Notes under the pieces: model-generated
The model's input: the letters and a program-made list of their open reading frames with translations, nothing else
Database searches by the model: none
What the model was told of the DNA's origin: nothing
Translations under genes and position numbers: made by a program
Shown here: positions 46,449 to 58,109 of the stretch, piece after piece
How the letters are laid out: every line of letters begins with the position of its first letter
How positions within the stretch are numbered: position 1 is the stretch's first letter
NCBI GenBank assembly: GCA_028622995.1
Contig: JAJQJQ010000048.1
Span: 124,001 to 188,000 of the forward strand
Source of the DNA: Panagrolaimus kolymaensis
Lineage: Eukaryota; Nematoda; Chromadorea; Rhabditida; Panagrolaimidae
Direction: 5' to 3'
DNA: 64,000 nt

Positions 46449-47572
46449 CTAAGTTTGTGAAACTTTATTATCAACATTTCCAGTTCCAACTGCAGAAATG
46501 GTATACGATAAATTTGTTGGAGCCAAAATATTAGTTTTTGTAAAACAACATTCAAAAAAGTGGAAAACAATTCTTCGATAAGATTTCACAACAAAAATGG
46601 TAGTGATCGAATTAACAACTGGAATCCATGAAAGAAGTAAAGAAACAATAATTCCAAGACCGCTCACATTTGCATGAAGCAAAATCATAACTATTGTTAT
46701 TCCAATTGGAAAAAAGCATACGATAAAAGGGATCAAAGCCTAAAATTTTTTTGTCGTGAGAAACAAAAAATTCTAATTTAAAAGTTTCTTACTTGAATAA
46801 TTAAAGCTTTAGTCATTTGATGATGAATGTCCCGAGTTTGAAGAGACATATGAATTTCCATTCGTTTCATATGTTTCCATACTTTATAACTCGACCAAAT
46901 AATAATGCAATATGAAATATTAATTAACAAAGAAGCATATATGGCTAATAAAACTGGCGCCAATCCACCTTTAATATCTCCAGTAATAAAAGTGAGATTA
47001 TCATTATTTAAATAATAAATATCCGAAAGTAAAAGTTTTGCTTTTTGTTCATAAATTTCTGGTGACGGCCATAAAACGTAAAATGAAGAACACGCATAAC
47101 CAAAAGCGGAGATAAAAGAAATAAATAACATCGCGGCATATCGCTTTCCATTGAGTCGAATTTCTTTTACAATCAAAAAATATCGATAGAGAAATTGAAC
47201 GGGCAAAGAAGAAACGCAATAAAAAAGTGAAAAAACCCATGAACAAATTAATAGATTTCTATATGGAGATGGAATATTTCCAAAGGCATTGGTCATGATG
47301 AGAAAAAAATTTCCATTTTTGAAATTTGTTTGCTGAAATAAAAAAAGGTAGGATTTTTAAAAAATGGAGACTAAAATTGGGGCCTTTAATTTTCAGTAAT
47401 TTTGATTCCCCAAAAAAGATATATAACTTACAGTTCGAGTAATTCCATTTGAAATATTATAAATAATATCCACTAAACAATTTTGAATAAATCCAATAAT
47501 GGAGAGGACAAAGCTTGATCGTTCAAGAATTTGCCTTAAATCAATCCAAGGTTTTTCTTTCGAAGCATCCAT
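46449..47572 (-). CDS. serpentine chemoreceptor-like GPCR (Str/Srd-type), N-terminus uncertain
   Basis: Exons 47572-47432, 47332-46793 and 46739-46449 give 323 residues. Hydrophobic segments include FVLSIIGFIQNCLV, LLICSWVFSLFYCV, MLFISFISAFGYACSSFYV, PVLLAIYASLLINISYCIII, PFIVCFFPIGITIVMILL and IIVSLLLSWIPVV. The PVQFLYRYF motif at the TM3 end and the TRDIHHQMTKALIIQALIPF motif before TM6 are typical of nematode Str-superfamily receptors. Only six clear segments are present, so TM1 may lie in an unrecognised upstream exon, or the gene may be 5' truncated. A possible acceptor AAATTGTTAG lies near 47617. Confidence 0.72.
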
Positions 47573-48328
47573 AGTTTTTTTTGTTAAATAGAGAATAATA
47601 GTTTTAACTTTCAGCGACTAACAATTTTCAAAAAATGGGAAAAACAAAGTAAATTACAAAGTTGAAGAAAAAAACTTGTGATTCTTTATTTTTATTTTTT
47701 TCGAAACAAAAAAGTATGCGTAATTACACAAGGAAATAATATTTTTTTTCTCACGAGCACATTTGGTTAAAAAGGATGTGTGAAAGTAATTAAAAATAAA
47801 ATAAGTAATTCAAAGCCCAAAACATAAAAAATGTATAATTAAAAAATTATTATTTATCTCAGATTTAATAATATTGTAAATTCGACGACTTTAAAATCGT
47901 TAAAAAAATATATTTAAAAATGGTAAACAAAAAAATAAAGAAACTAAATTGCAAATTCGTGAATTTAATAAATTGATAATAAAAAAAGCTTCAATAAGAA
48001 AAAAAAATAAACACACAAACATGAGCAGATGAATTTTTAGACTTATTTTTCAATTATTTTCTTAAAATTGTTAGCTGCATTTCATAAATTATTAAGGTAA
48101 TAATAATATTTTATTTTTCGTGTATTCAATTAACAAAACATTTTAGTAATATCTTTTTATTTATTATAAAAATTTTTAACTTTAAAAAATTAACAACAAA
48201 AATCCAAAACTTTTAACACATTAAAAAATGAATCACATTTATATATATTTTTTCGATATAAAATATTTTTTAAGGGAATTTAAATAATTATATATTAAAA
48301 ACTTTAATAAAACATAAAAATAAATGTA
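47573..48328. other. intergenic region between the receptor 5' end and the unc-10 3' end
   Basis: Very AT-rich with no exon I can support. It could hold the missing first exon of the receptor and the unc-10 3' UTR; AATAAAA-type signals on the minus strand occur near 48155. Confidence 0.4.
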
Positions 48329-51300
48329 TTATTGTTGTGATTGTTGCTGTTGTTGTTGTTGTGGTTGTTGATTACCACCAAGTAAAGAATTTTCACTATC
48401 TTTACGAATAGGAGCAACACCCGTTAAACTTGAATTATGAAATAATTTATACCAACTTTGTACAGGTTGAACTAAAGTTGAAATATCATCCAAACGAATT
48501 TGAGCAATACCCATAAATAATTTTCTTTCCATTCGTCCACAATCACCCAAAACAGTAATTTGTAAAGTTCGATGTTTAAAATTTTCTGAAAAATCTACTG
48601 CATGTCCAAATACTGGAGCTGTAGTTTTACGAGATGGTGGAGTTTTAGCTTTAGTTACACACAATTTTCCTTCCATTAAATATATTTTTACGTAAGGAGC
48701 TAAAAAAATGAGAGATATGTTTAGTTTATTTTTTGGGATTAAAAGCAAAGCAAAAAAGTGTCTGACGACACTTGCATCGTTAAAAAAATAATGCTTACCT
48801 GGAGTTGAACTAATTCCAGGACGAAGAGTTAAATTTTTTCCACGAATAATATTAACATTTATACCAAATTTAGATAAAGTTATACCCAATTCAATTTCAC
48901 CTAATACAGGTGAAGCAAGGGCTTGTCGACCAACAACTTGTCCAGGGCCCAAATTTTCCACGAATGTTCCCAAAGGTGTATCATTTAATGCGGTGGATTG
49001 ATGAGGCCAGCTTAAAAATGCGACTAAATTTTATAATAAATTTTTTTTGAAAAATGAAAAAACGAACTTGTCTGAATCGGTGGATTCTTTACTGGCTTGC
49101 TTTTGGAAATTTCCTACAGTTCCTCCAAGTCGATCAGATGGATTTAAAAGGGAATCAGGAACTCCGACTTCTTCTGAACGAGCAAAACCGGTTCGTTTGT
49201 TTTCTGAAAAATACAAAAAGTTGATAGTTTTTAGTTTTAAAAAATTATAAATTTTGGGTTAATTGAAGCTGCTTTTATTTTTAAGCTTTTTTGTTGCAAA
49301 AAATGGAGAAGTTTTAGTTATGGCAAAATGAGCGCAAGCATCCATTGAGATTTACAAACAAACATTTTTTAGTCTTTGATGTTTTTCTTGTTTGTTTTCA
49401 AAATGTTTTCGATCGAAGAATTTTATTTCAACAAGCTTTGATTCAGTGAATATCGACGACGACTATCAACAATGGCAAAAGAAAAGTGATATATTCTAAT
49501 CTCCTGTCATTTCATTGAATACACGTGAGTTTAATTTGCTTTTTAACGTTACAATCAGTGTTGTCACGCCGCCGCCGCCGGCGGCGAGGCGTCGCCGATA
49601 TCTGCGCCGCCGCCGCCGGCGGCGGCGGCGGCGGCGGCGGCGAATATTTTGGATTGGCGGCGGCGCCGCCGTCGACGGCGATACAAAAAATTTAGTTTGA
49701 GAAATTATCAAAGGGATAACCAAGGCAATTATTTTTTCAGAATTTCCTAAATTCAACGTGATTTCTTCTTTGGTATATTTTTTCTCGATATTAGAGCAAT
49801 CCAAAGAGATATGAGGACCAAACAATAATGTTCTAATTTTTTTTTGAAAAATTTTTAAAATCCAAAGGGTCCTCCCTTTGGTAAAGTTTGTACTACAAAT
49901 TAACGCCGCCGGCAGCGCCGCCATCGCCGCCGCCGCCGCCGCCGGCGGCGGCGGCGATGAAATAAAAATATGACAACACTGGTTACAATATTGCTTCTGG
50001 TTTTTATTTTTACATTGGTTTAGCAAAAAAGAAGCTTAAAATATTTTTAGGCTTACAAACCAAAAACTTTTTATGTTAATTTTTTGGTAGTCTAAAAATT
50101 GCCGTTGATCTTGTGAAAATTTGACTCATTCATGCAAATATTTCTTTAAACGTTTCATTCATTCAACAAGTTTCTAATCATTTCATTTTTTCAGAGAAGT
50201 CTTTCTTCATCCTGTTTCATTTTCGACGACGACGACGGTGGTGAATTCAAAGTGCTGATATCGTTTACAAAAAGAAGATGCGATTATTATGGTTAATATT
50301 TATTCTTGCTTTGATTGGAACTGGATGTAATGGTAAAGAAAATACACCAAAAGAGAATAATCCTGATCAAAATTCAACATTTGCTCCAGAACCTATTACA
50401 ATGCCGCCAGCTCCTCCTCAAAATCCAACATCTGCTCCAGAACCTATCACAATGCAGCCAGCTCCTTCTCAAAATCCAACACCTGCACCAGAATCTATTA
50501 CAGTGCCTCCAACTTCTCCTCCAAAGCCACCTCAAAATCCAACATCTGCTCCGGAACATACTACAATGCCACCATCTTCTACAAAACCTCCTCAAAATCC
50601 AACATCTTCTCCACATCCATCACCGGTTCCAGCAATTACTCCTGATCCTAGTGGCGGTGGTGATCATCGTGAATCAACAACTCCTGATTCATCTCAAACA
50701 AGTAATCCAAGTCTTGTAACTACCGATGCTGATTGGAAACCAAATGAAACAGAAGCAACAACGTGTTATGAAGGTTATCACTATGCATTATCTTAAATAT
50801 TAAATTCTTTGTTTTTCAGGTGCTCCATGGTGTAAGAAGAATAAAGCTGGAAACATGCCATCAGTGATTTCAAGTATTATGGTACTTCTTCTTGCTCGAT
50901 TCTTTTTTGCTGATTTTTGATTCAATCTTAATTTGGATGGTTTTATTATATTGTAATTGTGATCTCTTTGTAAATGTAATATTTATAATAAAGACTATAT
51001 GAACCAACTTTGGAAGAAAGAAATGTTTTTTAACTCTTGATTGATGCAATGAAAAGTGTTCCAAATATTTTTGTGTTTATTTGTCGTTCCAGATTCAAAC
51101 TTTGCTTGCGGTTTTTATTACCTTCGTCTTTTTTCTTTTCTCATATGTTCTAAACTCATTCATTGGACTTTTTGGAACAACGCGCATCCAAATATGATTT
51201 TATGGGGGTTAAATAAAAGTCTGTAACTAACCTAATCCTCCACCAGCGCCTCGACCAGGAATTAAACGAGTCATTAAACTTTTCTTTCGCTCTTTCATTT

Positions 51301-54300
51301 CTTTCATTGCTTGTGTATTCGATTTCATGGTTGTATCACTTTGTGTTGCTTCCTCCATGGATATACTTTGTCCATAATCATCATTGACATAATTTTGATG
51401 CCTCAAACTATTTGATGAACCTTCTCCATCTTCAGATGAAAGTGGAAGTTGTTGTTGTTGCTGAAGGTGTTGGTGCTGTTGACGAATTTGTCTATTTTGC
51501 ATTGATTGGGCTGAATTAACTGACATCGTTTCAGATCCATCACTTCCATATTCTCCATTATTATATGATTGCATGTGAGGAGGAAGTACAGGAAGTTGCT
51601 GTTGTTGATGTTGAGGAGGAAGTGGAGCACCTGTAACTGGATCCATTGGTGGTTGTTCATATCGACGAGGATTAGGGTGTTGTTGCTTTTGTCGTATTGG
51701 TTGAGGCTCATCTGGAGGGCCATATGGCGAAGTTAATGGAGACATTCGATAACTTGGATCTTGTGAATGTCTATGACGAGGTCGAGTACGATATTGACGA
51801 GCATGTGGACTCGCATCAGGTTCCATCATCGTTGGATCTAAATTATTTTTTGACATGAAATAATTTTTCTTTAATTTTTCCCCGAATCTTACATACCTTT
51901 TCGAATGGCAGTGGCTGAATGGGGCCGTTGACTATAATATTTCGAAGACACTTGATTCGCATAAGTATCACTAATATATCCATTGGCATTGTTGCCACCA
52001 CTTTGTGAAGGAGCTTGAGAATTAATATTCCAATCTGCTGTTCCACCACAATAACATGGATTTTGTTGTTGTGATTGTTGAATTCCACCTGCTGCAACGA
52101 CAATTCCTGATCGATCATAGGTTCGTGATCGAGGAATATGATTGTTACCGCCATAATCATATTCTCCTCCCGTTTCATAATCATCATCCACTCGTGCTCG
52201 ATATTGTTGTTGTTCTCGATGATGAGGTTTTCGTAAATGTGCGCCACCATTATAATTTTTATAATGTGCCATTTCTGAATATGGTCGAGGTGGTGGAGTG
52301 CATGATGAATATCGCCGATTTCTTAGACGCTAAAATATTAGTAAATTAATTTTTAGATTTCACAGATATTAGTTTGTGTTTTACCAATCTAACAGGATTT
52401 TCATCATCCATTTCCATTAACGTATAACTAAATGGTTGATTATCCAATAACACAGTGGAAAAATCAATGAGGACCTCTCCCAGGAAAGTATTAGCCTCAT
52501 ATTTATCATAATCCCATACAGTAACTTCCAATACTCGAGACATGAGAATTGGTTCAGTAAGATTTCGATAATAAAAACTTTCTTGCCATTGAGGTGAAAG
52601 AGTTTCAGCTAAAACTGTTGTTTGACGAATTGATTTTTCACTGAAATATTTTTTTATGTTTTTTAAAAATTTGTTGGAATTTAAAGGACTACCTTCGATC
52701 AGGTAAAAGAAAAAGTTTAGCATATGGATTTCTTAAAGCTCCATCACGTCTTGGTGGTAAATCCATTGCACCCAATAATGTTACAACGAGTTCACGTTCT
52801 TGTGGAAGATATAACAAAGCAATCTAAAACCAAATTTATTTTTAAATTTGTTCAAGAAATATTTAACTCTTTTTTGCTTACTTCAATAGTGCCAAAAATT
52901 TGAGCTTGTTGTTGCTGTTGAACAATGGGATGACCTCCCGTTGCTGATGCTGCATTGACAGCGGCTTGCATTGCTAAAGGTGAAAGTTGTCGAGAAATTA
53001 ATTGTTGGCTCACTAAAAATAAAAGAGAGTAAATTAGTAAAATGAAAAATTTTTAAAAAATTTTAAAAATTTATTGGTTTCCAATAGTAACATGGTTGTT
53101 AAATTTATATTATTTTCTTCCTATTTTTTCACATGATATCATTTTGTTGAACTAATAATAAAAGAGAGAGTAATGAAGGTTAAGGAACAGTCACAAAAAG
53201 TTTTTTTAAAGGCCAATTTTTAAATTTAAATGTTATAAATAAAATTGTATATCTAAGGGAAAGCACACAAACATCAATGATCTCTCAAAAAAGTGAAAGA
53301 GGTACAAAATATTATAAATATTTTTTCTGTAATTATTTATTTCTAAAACAATTATAATATTTTATGGAATAAAAAGAAATGAAAAAAAAGCATAATGTGA
53401 TATTTTGCTTGCAAAAAATTTTTCTTGCAACTTTAAAGAAAAAAAGTAAAATCTTTTAAAAACTTTCTAAACAAATAAAACCCAATTTTTTCATCGCCTA
53501 TTTTTTTTCAAGAACGTGTGAGAATAAACGCGCCTCCATTTTTTTTTTTCTCTCGATACACTTTAAAGAAATGGAAGAGAGGTAATTTAATCAGTTCCTT
53601 ATTTTTTCTTCTCTTTTTTTCTTTATGGCTTAATTGAATTCAAATATATGTATGTGTGTTTTACTTTCACACAATCTTTTCTTTTTTACAACAACTTTTT
53701 TTACAAGGTGAAGGAAAAAATAATTTAATAGTAAATCAAAAAAAAATTTCCTGTAGTTAATTGAGTCATTATTATTATATTTTTTTGGTGAAAGGAAATT
53801 ACGGTAGTCGAAAAATTTAAGTGCAAAAATTTTGATGATAAAGAAAATTAGCCGACAAAGTAATTATGACACTTACTTGAAAAAGGCATTTCAGGTACAG
53901 AATATTTTTGTCTTGATGATGGTCCACTGCTTAAATGTCGAATCCTCGGAATACCATATCCGCCACCGCCAAATTGTTGTTGAGATTGTTGTTGAGCTAA
54001 AGGTGAAATTTCACCCATGCCTCCACGAGCAGATAAAAATGGTCTTGAATGGGTTTGAGAATGTCGCATTCCAGTGGTAGGATCAATCATAATTTCATTA
54101 TAATTATTTAATTGATAATCTGGATAATCCGCAAATCCAGTGGTACTTCGACGAATATTTAAAAAATCATCTCCATCCGGCATGGACATACTTCGACTAA
54201 CAATGAGTTCAACCTGTGAATCATTTTTCGAGGAGGTTACTATTTGTCGAACATGTTCGGGTGTAGCATTTTGAAGGTTATGACCGTTCCATTCCAAAAC

Positions 54301-57300
54301 TTCATCACCTGAAGAGAAAAGAATTATAAAAATGGAGAAAATTGAGTAAATTGAATTTGAGCGAGAAAAATTATTAGATTTGGAGAAAAATTTTATTAAT
54401 TTGAAATAGGTTTTTATTTATTTTTAGAAACTGAAAAGGTATAGTATGCTTCTAAGAAATTTGCTACAAGACTCCAATTTAATAAACCATGGTTTTGCAA
54501 CAAAAAATCAAAAATATGGTTTTGAAAAAGCAAGTTTTTTACGGAAAATCATGATTTTTAATTCAACCAAATTCTCCAAAGCAACTAACCTGGTCTAAGT
54601 TGTCCAACAATATCCGCTACACTTCCTGGCCGCACTTTGGTCACAAATGCCCCCAATCTTCCATTAGAAGTTGATCTTCCACCCGCAACTTTTAAACCCA
54701 AATCTCCATTATCATTTTTTAATCTTTGTAAAACCATATGTCCAATGAGATTTCTTTGATCGGCACTGGGCTGCCATGAAACAGGGCTTAGTAAATATTG
54801 TCGAAATTTTAGCTGCCAAACTATTCCCAGGCAATATGGAACTTCTTGATGAAGTTGCTAAATCTAAATTTGATTTAGATTTTAAACTTGCATCAACTAA
54901 AAAAAGATTTAGGTTTTAGTTTAATTATTTTTATTTGAAAAGTTGGACTTACATTTAGCCATTTCTGGACCCATTTTAGCTTTTTGAGCTCCATAAATAT
55001 AAAGTAATAAATCCTTTTCGGTGAAATCAGCAGTTTTATCCGATGATTCTGTATTGCCTTTCGGGGCTTCTTCCTCTTCACTTGAAGTTTGTTGTTGAAG
55101 TTGTAATTGTTGTTGTTGGTCTTTATTCATAGAAGCTGAACGATTTTGAAGTAATTTAGATTTTTTATGCCTTGTTTGATTGGATGGTAATGGTTTAAGG
55201 GTTGTTGGAGTTGAAAACCCTATGGGTTTTTCTGGTGGTGGAACAGCTGGGGGATATGTCGGAGCTGCTATAGCTTGCTGGTTAGGATCGTTTGATTTTG
55301 ATAGCTGTCGACGAATTCCATTATTCCCTCGTGGATCTCTCGATGATCTTGAAGATCTTGGAGCATCAGGTGACCTGGTTATTGAATCCACATGTGGAGG
55401 AGCTCGACGTTGTTGTTGTTTATGAAAACTTGGATCATCATCATAAATTTGTTGAGATCTTTGATTAGGATCATCAAGTTGTTGTTGTTGTTCGCCTCCG
55501 CCATTTCCACGCCTTCGAGAATCAGATGATATTTTTCTTTGTGGAACATTACTATTTCTTTGTTGTTGGCGATCGTCATATTCTGAAGATCGAATGGACC
55601 CACGAGGAGAATCCAAATATGGATCACCTCTACGCCTTTTTTCTTCTTCTATTGCTCGCCTGTTGTTGCTTGTTTCAGGTTCATCATAACGACTTTGCCT
55701 TCGATCATAATCTCGATCATTTAAACTTGGTTGTCGGTGGAGAGTATTTTGCCTTCGAGCCTGCTGTTGTTGTTGATTTTGCTGATTTTGTTGTTGGGGA
55801 TATTGTTGTTGCTGATTTTGACCCATGTTTCCATTATTTAATGGAGCTATAGCTTGTGCAGGTTGCTGTGGCATAGGTTTAGGTTGCTGTTGCTGCTGTT
55901 GTTGATTCGAGGAAGATGATGGTTTTAATCCTATCATTCCCATTAATCCACCAACTACTGAATCTTTTTGTTGCGGGGGTGGTGGTTGCTGCTGTTGTTG
56001 TTGCATTTGTTGCTGAATTTGAGGTTGTTGTTGCATTTGCATTTGCCTTTGTGATGGCATCACTCCATTTGCCATTTGTGTTTGACCCGTCGATGGCAAA
56101 TGATTTTGCTGAGGCATCTGTGATTGTTGCATCTGATGTTGTTGCTGTTGCTGCTGCATCATGGGTGGTTGACCATTTGGGATATGTTGTTGTTGTGGGT
56201 TTTGTGAATCATATGAAGTTGAAGCATGTTGTCCATTACCATTTGGTGGACCCATGGAATAATTTGATCCTCCATTCGTCATTGGCTGCATACTATTATT
56301 ATTTTGCTGCTGCTGAGATTGAGGATATTGCTGTGAAGCCAAATCGTGTTGTGAGCCAGGCTGACTTCCAGGGTTTCTAAAATGAAAGAAAAAATAATTA
56401 ATGACGGGAATTAAAGGAAAAAACGTAAAAGGAAAAGCATTTTCATTTTTGACCTTCAATAAAAAAAGCAAATTTCTGCTTGAAAAAAGTTAAATAATGA
56501 CTTAATGAATTGGCGGCAAAAAAATGTTTTACAGCATGCATGGCTCTTTTTGTTGTTTTTATTTTAGAAACTTCTTTTTTGACTTTTACATACGTAAAAG
56601 GACTCTCTTGAGATGCATAAAAATAAAACTTGAGCGCTGACAGCAAAAATGAAAAGCAAATAAGGAAAAAAATGTATTTTTATTAAAGTAAATTTTATTA
56701 GTAAAAAGAACTTATTTTTTAAATATTTATAAAAAAATATATATGAAAGACTAGAATAAAATGTAGTTAGTTTTACATATTGAAAATCAATACAAAATGT
56801 GCTTTTTTTGAAGAAATAAAAGTTTTTTGTGTTTTGGTAATACAAAATTGGATTAATATACTTTTTTTGGAATATTTCTCACGCAATTTTTCATAAAAGT
56901 TTTAGTTGATAAAAATATTTTTGACGTTTGTGAAATTACAAATTTTTTTAAAACTTTTTACAAAACTTTAAACGAAAAAATAACTACAAATTTTTTTTGG
57001 CTCGTGGTTAGTCTCAATTTTTAGTAAGCAGCTGTTTAAAAAAATAAGAAACCAAACGAAAAGAAGGAAACAGGAGGAGGCGCGTGAAAATGAAATTTAT
57101 TTTAATCCTTTTGGTTTAAAAAAATAAATAAACAAAAAAACATAAACACTTTGATTAATGATTTTTAACAGTTTTTGAAAAAGAAAAAAAATTCAGACAA
57201 TCCTACAAACGCAAAAAAATAAAAGAAGACATTTTTATTTGGAAGGTATATATTTTTGTGACGAACACTACTCCATTTTTTCCGTTTTTGAACAGAAAAA

Positions 57301-58109
57301 TAAATTTAATGAAAAAATGTTCAATTTTTTTTTTGCCAATCAAATTACTATTTTCGTTCCAAATAAAAATAAAATGAAATGAGTTTATTTTTTTGTATTT
57401 ATGTAAAGCCGAAGCCTATTAAGTTTGTAAAATTAAGTTACTACCATTTCACAAATAAAAAAAAACTGCTTAAAATTGGAACTTTTAGATATTTATTTCA
57501 GACGATAGTAATAAAATTTAGAAAAATATTGTTAAAAACTTATTACGTTCATAAAAAAAATTCAAAGTGGACGAAAGACTTACTTGGGATCGGTTGCATT
57601 TTGAAACCATTTGCCCGTTTTAGCAAGAATTTGCTGCCTTTTTTGACATAGCGAACATGCCCAAATATTCTAAAATAAACATATTTAATTTCAGACATTC
57701 CAAAATTATTAAGAAATGTTTCTAGGCGAAAATATTTTTGTTTAAAAATTATAAAATTCATAATGGCAAGAAATAATTTTATACGAACCTTATTTTTGCT
57801 TGTCGTCCTTCCACCACATCTCGCGCAAGATCGAAGTTGGCAATAAAAACATTTATGTCCAATGCCATCAGCAAATTTAGTTTTTTGACATATTTGACAT
57901 ATGGCATCATCTTGAGTTCCAATCAGCCTTGAAGCGGTTTCCTTTCTATTAAGAATTTGTTTTTCAATGTCATCCAATTCTTTATCAGCCGCTTGAGAAA
58001 TTTTAGATTCCTTTTGTTCTTCCGCTCTTTGACGAGATAAAACTTCTTCAATTATTTTCCGCTCTTCTTCACTTAAACCCGATAAATCGGGCGCCATTGG
58101 ATCTGCCAT
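48329..58109 (-). CDS. unc-10: UNC-10/RIM, presynaptic active-zone scaffold
   Basis: About 13 exons: 58109-57789, 57669-57584, 56376-54953, 54896-54590, 54308-53877, 53012-52882, 52823-52693, 52640-52385, 52329-51897, 51837-51232, 49203-49068, 49010-48799, 48699-48329; about 1615 residues. The Rab-binding zinc finger (residues 1-136; DDAICQICQKTKFADGIGH, RSCARCGGR, WACSLCQKRQQILAKTGKWF) is UNC-10 type. A Gln/Pro-rich linker of about 470 residues follows. Then come a PDZ domain (GDLGLKVAGGRST ... GSVADIVGQLRPG, VLEWNGHNLQNATPEHVRQI), a C2A domain (YLPQERELVVTLLGAMDLPP, VLEVTVWDYDKYEANTFLGE) and a C2B domain (GINVNIIRGKNLTLRPGI, APYVKIYLMEG). RIM tethers vesicles via Rab3 and organises calcium channels. 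Exon 54896-54590 contains a one-base frame discrepancy. Confidence 0.9.
49548..49989. mobile_element. hAT-type MITE with GC-rich subterminal arrays (with 8-bp TSD)
   Basis: The element body is 49556-49981 (426 bp). It starts CAGTGTTGTCA and ends TGACAACACTG, perfect 11-bp terminal inverted repeats beginning CAGTG, as in hAT transposons. It is flanked by GTTACAAT on both sides (49548-49555 and 49982-49989), an 8-bp target-site duplication, also the hAT hallmark. Next to each end are (GCC)n/(GGC)n arrays (about 49567-49680 and 49903-49955), extreme GC in an AT-rich genome. They can fold back on themselves and pair with each other. No transposase ORF, so it is non-autonomous. It lies in the 2-kb unc-10 intron. 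Confidence 0.8.
50278..50920 (+). CDS. nested gene: GPI-anchored Pro/Thr-rich mucin-like surface protein
   Basis: Exons 50278-50773 and 50820-50920 give 198 residues. A signal peptide (MRLLWLIFILALIGTGCNG) precedes four imperfect Pro/Thr/Ser repeats of about 17-21 residues built on QNPTSAPEPITMPPAPP. An acidic TPDPSGGGDH-type region and a short end with two Cys (TTCYEGAPWCKKN) follow. It closes in a hydrophobic tail (VISSIMVLLLARFFFADF), the layout of a GPI-anchor signal. It lies on the strand opposite to unc-10, inside the intron between 51232 and 49203, just right of the MITE. AATAAA near 50990 suits it. I do not recognise a named family. Confidence 0.75.
50320..50625 (+). repeat. degenerate Pro/Thr coding repeats
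   Basis: Four tandem imperfect copies of a 51-63 bp unit encoding PAPP/QNPTSAPE/ITMP-type sequence, within the nested GPI-anchored gene. The unit length varies by insertion of extra Pro-Lys-Pro codons, suggesting slippage or unequal exchange. Confidence 0.6.
53013..53876 (-). other. unc-10 intron (864 bp), nothing recognised
   Basis: AT-rich intron between the PDZ-side exon and the C2A-side exon. It has long T and A runs and no nested frame with support. Confidence 0.5.
56377..57583 (-). other. unc-10 intron (1.2 kb) between zinc-finger and Gln-rich exons
   Basis: No coding exon or repeat recognised. Short frames here are F/K/N-rich and not linked by splice sites. Confidence 0.5.

Noticed and set aside
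49496..50026. Minus-strand frame of 176 codons with Arg-rich and Ala-rich runs
   Set aside because: It is produced by the GCC/GGC arrays of the MITE; there are no splice links and no protein similarity.
55916..56380. Plus-strand Val/Ala/Phe-rich frames across 55.5-56.4 kb
   Set aside because: They are antisense shadows of the CAA/CAG-rich Gln linker exon of unc-10.
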